In this document: positions 43,714 to 50,669 of the stretch, piece after piece
How the letters are laid out: each line of letters opens with the position of its first letter
How positions within the stretch are numbered: position 1 is the first letter of the stretch
Source of the DNA: Mesorhizobium sp. 131-2-1
Lineage (GTDB): Bacteria > Pseudomonadota > Alphaproteobacteria > Rhizobiales > Rhizobiaceae
DNA length: 64,000 nucleotides
NCBI RefSeq assembly: GCF_016756535.1
Contig: NZ_AP023248.1
Location: 221,994-285,993, forward strand
Reading direction: 5' to 3'
Program-made: the position numbers and the translations under genes
The notes under the pieces: generated by a model
The model's input: only the letters and a program-made list of their open reading frames with translations
Told to the model about the DNA's origin: nothing
The model's database searches: none

Positions 43714-44565
43714 ATGGACATCGAGCTTGCCCGCACTTTTATCGAAATCGTTTCGACAGGTAGTTTCATTCGAGCGTCGGAGCGTTTGAATGTCGCCCAG
43801 ACGACCGTAAGCGCGCGAATTCGCAGCCTCGAGCAACAACTTGGCCGTCAGCTTTTCGTCCGTCACAAGGGCGGCGCTTCGCTCACTCCCGCTGGCGAGC
43901 AGTTCCTGCGCCACGCTCCGATGTTCGTCCAGCTGTGGCAGCGCACCCTTCATCAAGTTGCGGTCCCACCCGGCCGTCGTGCCGTTCTGACTGTCGGCAG
44001 CGAAGTCAGCCTTGCCCAACCCCTTCTGCTCGACTGGGTTCGATGGATGCGTGAATCCCTTCCGGATATTGCGCTTCGTGTGCACGTCGATGTGCCGCAG
44101 GACTTGATCAAACAAGTCGCGTCCGGGCTCGTCGACGTGGCGATCATGTATGCGCCCCAGCATCGACCCGGCCTGAAGATCGATCTGCTCCTCGAAGAGA
44201 AGCTTGTCTTCGCGACCACCAATTCCGAAGCGCGCCACATGGACGGATCCGAATATGTTTATATGGATTGGGGGCCGGATTTTGAACTTCACCATGGGAT
44301 GAATTTCCCCACTGCCGCGCCGGAACTTTCTTTCGATCTCGGTTCCCTCGCATTGAACTATGTTCTTGCGACTGGCGGCTCCGGCTATTTCAGAATGAGC
44401 TCGGTGCAGCCTCACATAGCGACCGGACAGCTTCATCTGGTGCCCGAAATGCCGCAGTTCTCCTATCCGGTTTATGCGGTGCGATCCGCAAGTGCGGACG
44501 AGAGCGTAGTGGGTCCCGCCCTGGCAGGATTGCATTCCGTCGCGAGCGCCGACATAAAATCATAG
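43714..44565 (+). CDS. LysR-family transcriptional regulator 3
   Basis: A 283-residue LysR protein nearly identical over long stretches to LysR 2 (28336-29190), including the recognition segment AQTTVSARIRSLEQQLGR and RHKGGASLTPAGEQFLRHAP. The start MDIELARTF at 43714 is shared with the paralogues; ATG 43705 is an alternative. The very high similarity suggests a recent duplication and shared DNA targets. The upstream minus strand is empty, so it has no divergent target, but operator copy 8 suggests autoregulation. The effector pocket is unknown. Clearly functional in appearance: no truncation. Confidence 0.94.
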   Translation: MDIELARTFIEIVSTGSFIRASERLNVAQTTVSARIRSLEQQLGRQLFVRHKGGASLTPAGEQFLRHAPMFVQLWQRTLHQVAVPPGRRAVLTVGSEVSLAQPLLLDWVRWMRESLPDIALRVHVDVPQDLIKQVASGLVDVAIMYAPQHRPGLKIDLLLEEKLVFATTNSEARHMDGSEYVYMDWGPDFELHHGMNFPTAAPELSFDLGSLALNYVLATGGSGYFRMSSVQPHIATGQLHLVPEMPQFSYPVYAVRSASADESVVGPALAGLHSVASADIKS

Positions 44566-44582
44566 CAGCTCTTGTTGGGCGT

Positions 44583-45488
44583 CTAAATGTCCGCTTGGAT
44601 TGACGGGAACAGGAGGTCGACGGTTGTTCCAATCCCTCGTTCACTCCTTATCCGGATCCGACCGTTAACCATCTGTGCCAATGCCTGCACTTGTGACAGC
44701 CCTATCCCGGTGCCTTTCTCACCCTTCGTCGTGAAGAAAGGATCGAACACCTTCCGCAAGACTTCAGGAGCCATGCCGCAACCATGGTCTTTGACACGAA
44801 CGCATGCGTAGGTTCCGGGCCCGAGCGGGTCAGGTGTCGCAATCGTCTGCACAAATCGCTCGGTAATGACGTGGATCTCCCCGCCACTTGGCATCGCATC
44901 TCGTGCGTTCATGACGAGATTAAGCACCGCGGCGTCGAAAAGTGCCGGATCGATCAAGCAGTCCGGGACACCGGAACCAAGCTCCAGCCTGACGCGGACA
45001 TCGGGTCCCGCGCCATACCTCAGGAAAGGCTCGAAAGACCTCAGGAACTCATTCAAATTGCCAGCGTGGATATCGAGTTCCTGGTGCTTTGCGAAGGCCA
45101 GCAGCTGTGACGTTAGTTCGATCCCTCGATCGATCCCTTCCCGCGCTGCCGCAATGTAGGCACGCACGCTTTCAGGCTCGTCGGCTCTCCGTTCGGCGAG
45201 CCCGAGCCCGGATTCGATTACTGCCAGGAGATTTCTGAAGTCATGCGCAATACCGCTTGTCATTTCGCCAAGAGCGGCAAGCCGATGCGTTGCACGCTCG
45301 CGTTGCTGGGCTGCAGTTTGGGCATCGAGAGGCATGGCGCGCACCTGGGCCTGCTCGTCGCATTCCGCTTGAGAGCGTGGTTGAGTTTCGCACGGAAACG
45401 AGCTGCTCGGCATGAAAGTGGCCCCCTTTAGATCACTGACGACGCCCAAGAAGCTCGCGCTCCGATCCGCATCGTCGTGATCATTCAT
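44583..45488 (-). CDS. sensor histidine kinase, soluble, without response regulator
   Basis: A 301-residue kinase with no membrane segment. The H-box is LGEMTSGIAHDFRNLLAVIE (phospho-histidine H82), and the ATPase domain has NLVMNARDAMPSGG (N-box), VKDHGCGMAPEVL (G1), and FFTTKGEKGTGIGLSQV (F/G2). There is no PAS or receiver domain visible in the first 70 residues, which are polar and probably disordered; ATG 45413, after an AGGGGG site, may be the true start. No partner response regulator is adjacent. It is convergent with LysR 3 and precedes, on the same strand, nothing obvious, so it is an orphan kinase. Confidence 0.88.
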   Translation of the reverse strand: MNDHDDADRSASFLGVVSDLKGATFMPSSSFPCETQPRSQAECDEQAQVRAMPLDAQTAAQQRERATHRLAALGEMTSGIAHDFRNLLAVIESGLGLAERRADEPESVRAYIAAAREGIDRGIELTSQLLAFAKHQELDIHAGNLNEFLRSFEPFLRYGAGPDVRVRLELGSGVPDCLIDPALFDAAVLNLVMNARDAMPSGGEIHVITERFVQTIATPDPLGPGTYACVRVKDHGCGMAPEVLRKVFDPFFTTKGEKGTGIGLSQVQALAQMVNGRIRIRSERGIGTTVDLLFPSIQADI

Positions 45489-45522
45489 TTGTTGCTAAAC
45501 TCGTGCCTCTCATGCGCATGAT

Positions 45523-46047
45523 CTAAGCGCGTCGGACGATCCTTTTCGCCATGATCTCTTCGACGGTCGGAAATGCCTTGAGTGCCGCCTCCGGTAGGTC
45601 GCCATTCGCACCGACAAGCTCAGGCCAGCCATGCGCCTCGGGTTCGCCGACGATAATACGGCCAACCATTCCGGCATGCTCATGCGGGATGCAATAATAA
45701 TCATAGACCCCCTGCTCGGTGAAGGTAACCGAAAAACTCTCGTTCGGCAGAAGATAGTCGGAATCCCATGATTTTGCCGCCTTGGGCATGCGAAGCGGTC
45801 GCCCGAGATTTGCCGGATTGTACGCCGTCGCCGTGTGCGAATTGCCGGGATTGAGATTGGTCCAGCGGACTGTCTGTCCTGGTTTGATCAGAATGCCGAT
45901 CGGGTCGAACCAGACGTGTGAACCGTCTTCGTCCCCTTGCATCCTAATTTCAACAATCTCGCCGGCCCACACAGCCGAAGAAGAGAGCGAAAGGGCGGCG
46001 GCGAGCCCGCCGCCCGCGCCCAGTATCTCACGACGCGTGAGCATCAT
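45523..46047 (-). CDS. periplasmic cupredoxin (plastocyanin/pseudoazurin type)
   Basis: A 174-residue protein. The N-terminal TRREILGAGGGLAAALSL is a Tat-like signal (twin arginine, no FLK). Type I copper ligands are H71 (GNSHTATAYN), C119, H122 and M127 in YDYYCIPHEHAGMVG. It is a small blue copper electron carrier, followed by a C-terminal tail of about 45 residues (WPELVGANGDLPEAALKAFP) of unknown use. Its start overlaps the stop of the preceding gene (ATGA). It should accept electrons in the periplasm, possibly from the GMC dehydrogenase/cytochrome c, for an oxidase. Operator copy 10 precedes the pair. Confidence 0.9.
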   Translation of the reverse strand: MMLTRREILGAGGGLAAALSLSSSAVWAGEIVEIRMQGDEDGSHVWFDPIGILIKPGQTVRWTNLNPGNSHTATAYNPANLGRPLRMPKAAKSWDSDYLLPNESFSVTFTEQGVYDYYCIPHEHAGMVGRIIVGEPEAHGWPELVGANGDLPEAALKAFPTVEEIMAKRIVRRA

Positions 46048-46457
46048 TTGGCGACCCGTGCCTCGTCAGCCGCCGAAACATGCCACAGCACGACGTGGAC
46101 ATGCGGCTCAGCTACTCCCGGATGGCCGGCATTGTAGTAGACGTCGACATGGTCGACATTGCCTCCAGGTGAAGCGAGGTCGTCAAAACGCTTATCGGGA
46201 TTGAGATCCTTGATCGGCAGCATGTAGATCGTGCTGACAAGCTTGCCATCGTGATCATAGGCAAGGAACGGGCCGGCAGGCAATGTCGTTGGATCGACGA
46301 AGAGTTGGCCCATGCCCGGCAGGAAGTCGGGCAGCTTCACGAGCTTACTGACCTGTTGGTAGGGCGCTGCCGGCGGCGATTTGGTGACCTCATCCGCCGC
46401 CACAGCGCAAAGCGAGCTGGCCATTGTCACGACAAGTGCGAGGGCGAGCTTTTTCAT
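46044..46457 (-). CDS. periplasmic protein with TTHB210-like/DUF5602 features
   Basis: A 137-residue protein. The Sec signal MKKLALALVVTMASSLCAVA is cleaved near residue 21. The mature part is LPGMGQLFVDPTTLPAGPFL, then YMLPIKDL and the histidine-rich end VDHVDVYYNAGHPGVAEPHV followed by HVVLWHVS. The clustered histidines suggest metal (probably copper) or heme contact. It resembles the DUF5602/TTHB210-like group, which I recall by pattern only. It precedes the cupredoxin gene and is coupled to it by the ATGA overlap; a copper-delivery role is conceivable but inferred. Confidence 0.78.
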   Translation of the reverse strand: MKKLALALVVTMASSLCAVAADEVTKSPPAAPYQQVSKLVKLPDFLPGMGQLFVDPTTLPAGPFLAYDHDGKLVSTIYMLPIKDLNPDKRFDDLASPGGNVDHVDVYYNAGHPGVAEPHVHVVLWHVSAADEARVAK

Positions 46458-46874
46458 AGGGGCATCTCCTTGTTGAATTCAAAAGCCGCGATGGCCGAAT
46501 TTGGCAGACCGATAAAGGTGCGATTTCCGTGATACGGCCCGGTCGCGCCTAGCCAGTAAGTAAAAGACTCGTGTGTTCGTCAAACGAAATTAATTGGCAT
46601 TTCAGTGCATTATTTCTGTTTGTCATTCAGGCACTGTTTGCTTGATTTAGAAGAATGTTTCACTACCTCTGGATTGCCATGAATATTTTGAACCTCGATT
46701 TCCGACGAGAGCCGAAGCGCCTCAAAACGGGCCCCTAGCCCGGACGCGAGAAGATCGTCCTTCGCGTCCGGGAGAGCAGGATTTCCATTTCACATCACTT
46801 TGGCTCTGCCTGCTTAAACAGCGCGGCTGAACGTCCATTCGCGAGCGCGTTTGACGTATACGAGGTTGGCTCTG
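46458..46874. other. divergent intergenic region with operator
   Basis: About 415 bp between the cupredoxin pair and the PtsN-like gene. Only operator copy 10 at 46580-46612 is recognised. Confidence 0.4.
46580..46612 (-). promoter_or_regulatory. LysR-type 33-bp operator, copy 10
   Basis: On the minus strand: TAATGC, 12 bases, then ATTAATTTCGTTTGA. It faces the cupredoxin pair (start at 46457), 122 bp away. Confidence 0.7.
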
Positions 46875-47390
46875 ATGATCTCCCCCATCTTGTTAGAAGA
46901 GGACATTTCGCTCGACCTGGTGACAAAGGGAAAGCAGTCAGCCTTGTCAAAGATCGCGATCAGGATTGCGCGCAGAACCGGGCTTGACGAGCAGATGGTT
47001 CTGCGTGGTCTTTTCGACCGCGAGCGTCTCGGCTCGACGGGCATCGGTCGTGGCGTCGCCATCCCCCACGCTCTGCTCAGCACAATCTATTCGCCTGTCG
47101 CGTCTTTGACACGCTTGGCCCAGCCCATCAATTTCGAGGGCCCGGACGACGATCCCGTCGATCTCATTTACACTGTGCTCTGGCCGCGCTCCGCCACTTC
47201 CGCCTTCCTCCCTGCCCTTTCGCAAATGTGCCGGCTGTTTCGGGGATCTCAGGTTCGCGAGCAGCTCCGGCAGGCTCGGTCAGTTGATGAGGTGTTGGCG
47301 ATTCTCGAAACTGAGCCGCATCAGGAATTCCCCGCCAATTTGCGCGTCGGGCCTGGGGTTGTGATGTCCAAGCAGTTCGGAAATGCCTAG
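46875..47390 (+). CDS. PTS IIA-like nitrogen regulatory protein (PtsN family)
   Basis: A 171-residue protein. Domain: fructose-specific EIIA/PtsN type, with ISPILLEEDISLDLVTKGKQ, then LFDRERLGSTGIGRGVAIPH where H65 is the phospho-acceptor. Further features: FEGPDDDPVDLIYTVLWP and LPALSQMCRLFRGSQVREQL. EIIA-Ntr proteins report nitrogen/carbon status through phosphorylation by PtsP/PtsO, and in rhizobia influence potassium transport and ABC transporters. The Kup transporter lies in the same window at 54222. The housekeeping ptsN normally sits beside rpoN, so this is an accessory copy. The ATG at 46851 is an alternative start. Confidence 0.88.
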   Translation: MISPILLEEDISLDLVTKGKQSALSKIAIRIARRTGLDEQMVLRGLFDRERLGSTGIGRGVAIPHALLSTIYSPVASLTRLAQPINFEGPDDDPVDLIYTVLWPRSATSAFLPALSQMCRLFRGSQVREQLRQARSVDEVLAILETEPHQEFPANLRVGPGVVMSKQFGNA

Positions 47391-47474
47391 GACGGACAGG
47401 GGCTCGTCATTCGCAACTGGTCGGACTGATCTGCTTCTGGTGTGGACCTTCATGAGGATCTTGTTGCGGATAAC

Positions 47475-47491
47475 ATAGATTGACAATCTAT
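47475..47491 (+). promoter_or_regulatory. 17-bp perfect palindrome, probable Rrf2/NsrR operator
   Basis: ATAGATTG-A-CAATCTAT, 74 bp before the truncated hemoglobin start at 47565. It overlaps TTGACA (47480-47485), a plausible -35 box, so a bound protein would block polymerase. The Rrf2-family gene at 48091 is the obvious candidate. Confidence 0.55.
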
Positions 47492-47564
47492 CTTTTGTGT
47501 CGGATGCATTGAGATGCGAACCCAAGGCTTGAGCCCGCTTGCATGAAGAAAAAGGAGCTCGCAG

Positions 47565-48029
47565 ATGAGCCAGAGTGGCCGGAGTAGTAGAACGATCGTC
47601 GTCGATGGCGTCCCATTGCCGGACGTGCTTGACGAGACAATGATCCGCGGCGTGGTGCACGGTTTTTATGACGAAATTCGCCGTGATGACCTTCTCGCCC
47701 CCATTTTCCGCGACCGGATCGAGCCCGACAAGTGGCCGCAGCATCTGGCGAAGATGTGTGACTTCTGGTCGGCGACGCTACTTCGAACGTCCCGATATGA
47801 CGGGAGGCCGCTGCCGCCACACCTGGCCATAGCCGGTCTCGGCGTGGCGCATTTCCGTCGCTGGTTAAAGTTGTTTCGCACAACGGTGCGCCGAATTTGC
47901 CCGCCTGAGGTGGCGACGCTTTTTATGGATCGCGCGCTGCGCATCGCACACAGTTTCCGTCTCGCGATCGCCTTCAATCGCGGCGAGACCACGATTGGCA
48001 TCGAACCTATCGCTGAGAAAGACCTGTGA
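47565..48029 (+). CDS. group III truncated hemoglobin, second copy
   Basis: A 154-residue globin: VVHGFYDEIRRDDLLAPIFR, then MCDFWSATLLRTSRYDGRPL and the proximal histidine region PPHLAIAGLGVAHFRRWLKL. It has an N-terminal extension (SRTIVVDGVPLPDVLDETMI) compared with the copy at 2274, and clearly diverged sequence. It is followed 61 bp later by an Rrf2-family regulator, and preceded by the palindrome at 47475. The set looks like a nitric oxide-responsive unit, in which the regulator senses NO through its iron-sulfur cluster and represses the globin. That is inference from gene order. Confidence 0.88.
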   Translation: MSQSGRSSRTIVVDGVPLPDVLDETMIRGVVHGFYDEIRRDDLLAPIFRDRIEPDKWPQHLAKMCDFWSATLLRTSRYDGRPLPPHLAIAGLGVAHFRRWLKLFRTTVRRICPPEVATLFMDRALRIAHSFRLAIAFNRGETTIGIEPIAEKDL

Positions 48030-48090
48030 TGCAGGACTGGTTTGTGAGTGGCTTTCACAAATGCACAGCCATCGACAGCAGGAGACATCC

Positions 48091-48552
48091 ATGCGGCTGA
48101 CCAGCTTCTCGGACTATGCATTGCGGATGCTGATGTACACGGCCTCCGCTGGTGACCGGCTCATAACGATCGAGGAAGCTGCCCGCACCTTCAACGTATC
48201 TAAGACGCATCTGAACAAGGTCGCCAATACCCTGACCCGCAGTGGCTATCTGATGGCGATCCGCGGCCGTTCTGGTGGTCTTACTCTCGGGCGCCGGCCC
48301 GAGATGATCCGGATCGGCGATGTCGTGCGGTTAACCGAGCCGGATTTCGCACTGGTTGAATGTTTCGCCACCGGAAACCAATGCGTACTAACCGCCTCAT
48401 GCAAGCTTTCAGGCGTGTTTGGCGAAGCGATAACCTCCTTCCAGAACACCCTCGACCGCTACACGCTTGCCGACATCACGCTGAGACCCAAGGACTTCCT
48501 GGGGGGCCCGACACCGCCCGCCCGCACCGAGGTGGCACGCAACGACGTATAA
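48091..48552 (+). CDS. Rrf2-family iron-sulfur transcriptional regulator (NsrR-like)
   Basis: A 153-residue Rrf2 protein: MRLTSFSDYALRMLMYTASA, winged helix FNVSKTHLNKVANTLTRSGY, wing IRGRSGGLTLGR, then cluster cysteines C91, C98 and C104 in CFATGNQC and CKLSGVF. The spacing is NsrR-like; NsrR senses NO through a 4Fe-4S cluster and represses flavohemoglobin or related genes. It lies 61 bp after the truncated hemoglobin. The palindrome at 47475 is its candidate operator. AGGAGACATCC precedes the ATG. The exact subfamily (NsrR versus RirA/IscR) is not proved. Confidence 0.88.
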   Translation: MRLTSFSDYALRMLMYTASAGDRLITIEEAARTFNVSKTHLNKVANTLTRSGYLMAIRGRSGGLTLGRRPEMIRIGDVVRLTEPDFALVECFATGNQCVLTASCKLSGVFGEAITSFQNTLDRYTLADITLRPKDFLGGPTPPARTEVARNDV

Positions 48553-48598
48553 TGTTGCGCGTCGACGCGCGCTGCTTTTCCTCCGATGGAGACGAGCC

Positions 48599-48742
48599 AT
48601 GGTTGAACCAAAGAAGAACGACAAGCGGGTGAAAATGGAGATTGAGTCTGGTATCGACCCGGACAACAGCTTGCTGCCTATGCTGATCGGTGGGCTTGTC
48701 CTGATAGTCATCGGTGCGATTGTCGTCATGATGTTTGTCTAG
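48599..48742 (+). CDS. small single-pass membrane protein, 47 residues
   Basis: ATG 48599 with GGAGACGAGCC upstream encodes a polar N-terminus (MVEPKKNDKRVKMEIESGID) and one hydrophobic span (LLPMLIGGLVLIVIGAIVVM) ending in FV. It follows the Rrf2 gene by 46 bp on the same strand. It is too short for normal ORF calling but has a good ribosome site and a clean transmembrane helix. Function unknown. Confidence 0.6.
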   Translation: MVEPKKNDKRVKMEIESGIDPDNSLLPMLIGGLVLIVIGAIVVMMFV

Positions 48743-49622
48743 CTTTGTAACGATGGCCCGGCGTCATCGAAAAGCGGTTGAATGAGTCACCGACAACGCC
48801 GCTGGAAGCCTCGTTCCGCTGCTTGGGCAAGTCGGCCATCATCGCGCGCCAGCAAGGCGCAGTCCCTGGATGTGGCAGTTGATGCGGCCCGGTAACGCAG
48901 CGTACTTCTGCGGCACACCGGAGCGAGTGGCGCGCTTCCCGAGTGACAAGCGTCCCCGAGCAGCCACACTTTATGACGGTACCCGACATCGGACGAGCCC
49001 GGATGCGCAACGGATACGCGGTTGCGTGCCAGTCGTCGATGCCGGGGCAAGGACGGTTGATTGACCACACCAGACGCATCTCCAGGCGGCTCTCGGAAGG
49101 AAACGGTTACAGGAGAGGCACATTCGCCTCGGTCGAGCAGGTATCATGACACGCTCCACAAGTGGGCAGCAAAAGCACCACAAGGAATGAACCGCAGGTC
49201 TTGATTTCCCGGAGCAACTGAAGTGCGGAGTTAAGGGTTGAATGCCTGCCCCGGGAAAGGATGCGTCCTTTCCCGGCAAGCCTCGAAACCCTAATGAAAG
49301 TCTCCATGCACATGTGCCGAAGATGAGTACAGTCGCTGTCAAGTTCAAGGTTACCTAATGTCGCTGAAGATATTTATCTTGATTTTTGCAGATGCTTGAC
49401 ATTCGGTTGGAGCCGCCCAACATAATGGTCATCATGAGCAAAAGGTTTTTTCACGGACTGCCCTTCCGGAAGCGCCGGCAAACGCGCCGCTAGCCCTGGT
49501 TCGGCGTTTCGAAGACGCTGACCCAGGGAGAGTTTTCTCATCAATTCAGAGAAAAGAAGCCTGTTGGACGGCTGCGCATTCAGCGCGCCGTGCGAGTGCT
49601 TAATGTTACGGAAGGGACCGCA
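48743..49622. other. long intergenic stretch
   Basis: About 880 bp. Overlapping ORFs have shadow-like composition. A TTGACA box at 49396 followed by CATAAT (19-base spacing) may be a promoter, and CCTGG-TTC-GGCGT near 49495 can fold with ACGCT-GA-CCCAGG, so a short RNA or leader for the small gene at 49623 is possible. Nothing else recognised. Confidence 0.35.
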
Positions 49623-49745
49623 ATGACCCGGAAAAAGGGTAACCGCGAAGCTCGCAAGCCCAAGCAGATCAAAGTGAAGTCTTCCCAGCCGGCGTCAATA
49701 TCCGAACTTGTCATCAAGACCACGCTGCCGGGCAAGCGCCGGTAA
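49623..49745 (+). CDS. small basic protein, 40 residues
   Basis: MTRKKGNREARKPKQIKVKS followed by SQPASISELVIKTTLPGKRR. The K-G-N-R-E-A-R-K-P-K motif is, as I recall, shared by very small conserved rhizobial proteins. It is extremely basic, so nucleic acid binding is likely. GGAAGGGACCGCA precedes the ATG. Too short for standard ORF calling; moderately confident that it is real. Confidence 0.65.
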   Translation: MTRKKGNREARKPKQIKVKSSQPASISELVIKTTLPGKRR

Positions 49746-49856
49746 CGGAGATAGTGTGGGCGGCTGCATAACATTTGGTTTCGACCGCTTGACCCTAGCT
49801 GAACTGCCGCCGCCCCGACCGAGGACGAACGGGTCAGATGCCGCCTGAACGGAGAC

Positions 49857-49937
49857 ATGCAATTGGACACCATGACGAAAGCGATCATCGCAATAGGCTT
49901 GCTCGGCCTGATGCTCGGTGCGTTCGCACTGCTCTGA
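49857..49937 (+). CDS. possible 26-residue hydrophobic peptide
   Basis: MQLDTMTKAIIAIGLLGLML followed by GAFALL. It is almost entirely one membrane helix; a shorter form starts at ATG 49872. GGAG sits too close to the first ATG and too far from the second. It ends just before the inverted repeat element at 49956. Low confidence. Confidence 0.35.
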   Translation: MQLDTMTKAIIAIGLLGLMLGAFALL

Positions 49938-49955
49938 CATCTCCCAAGACCAGTT

Positions 49956-50050
49956 TGGGGTCGGAACAAGAGCAGTGCGAAATCGTGCATAACGTTCCTG
50001 CTCCGTTCGACCTTAGCGTACGATTTCGCACTGCTCTTGTTCCGACCCCA
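49956..50050. repeat. 95-bp palindromic element with 31-bp perfect inverted repeats
   Basis: The arm TGGGGTCGGAACAAGAGCAG, continuing with TGCGAAATCGT, spans 49956-49986 and recurs exactly in inverse at 50020-50050. The spacer is 33 bp. It sits exactly where homology of the nhaA pseudogene ends, so it inserted there or marks a recombination end. It is like a MITE or a rhizobial mosaic palindrome (RIME-type). It encodes nothing. Confidence 0.85.
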
Positions 50051-50605
50051 GAATGGCGAGGACGCACAGCGCCCCCGCGAGATACCAGACGTCGAGCCCG
50101 CCCGTGTAGAATACGGCGATAATGAGCACGGCGCCGAGATCGTCGATAATGGCGAGCGCCGTGAGGAACACCTTCATCGATGCGGGGACGCGACGTCCCA
50201 GCAATGCGAGTACGCCCAGGGCGAAGGCGATGTCCGTTGCAGTCGGCATCGCCCAGCCGCGACGCGCCTCGTCATTGCCGGCATTGACCGCAACGAAGAT
50301 GAGCGCCGGAATTGTCATGCCACCGGCGACGGTGGCCCCGGGCAGGATTCGGCGAGGTCAGGTGGCCAATTGCCCATCGATCATTTCCCGCTTGATCTCA
50401 GCGCCGACCAGCAAGAAGAACAGCGCCATTAGGGCATCGTTGATCCAGTAAAGGAGACTGAGCGGCCCGAGATAGATGTGCAAAAGGTCATAATAGATTT
50501 GCGAGAGTGGCGATTGGCGACGACAAGCGCCAGGGCAGCCGCAGCCATGGATTCGCTCTCCAGAAATTCACGCAGGATCGAACCTGTTTTTGTGCTTGTC
50601 TGCAT
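50051..50605 (-). pseudogene. nhaA: broken nhaA (Na+/H+ antiporter) gene
   Basis: The minus strand starts [19 protein letters not shown], then [11 protein letters not shown]. After a frameshift it continues [20 protein letters not shown] and [20 protein letters not shown], where the W of the usual TWPRR is a TGA stop. It resumes [20 protein letters not shown] and [20 protein letters not shown], stopping at the inverted repeat after about half the protein. Frameshift, nonsense codon and truncation make it non-functional. The intact family member lies at 57920-59242; the two differ enough that this is an older second gene, not a copy. Confidence 0.88.
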
Positions 50606-50669
50606 GAGGGCAAGTATCCCTTTCGTTGCGTTAGCGGATCGCTCGGCGAAGCTGGACCGCCACAAGAAG

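Noticed and set aside
48870..49149. small ORFs in the 48.8-49.3 kb gap
   Set aside because: Overlapping short frames on both strands, none with a ribosome site, family or consistent codon use.
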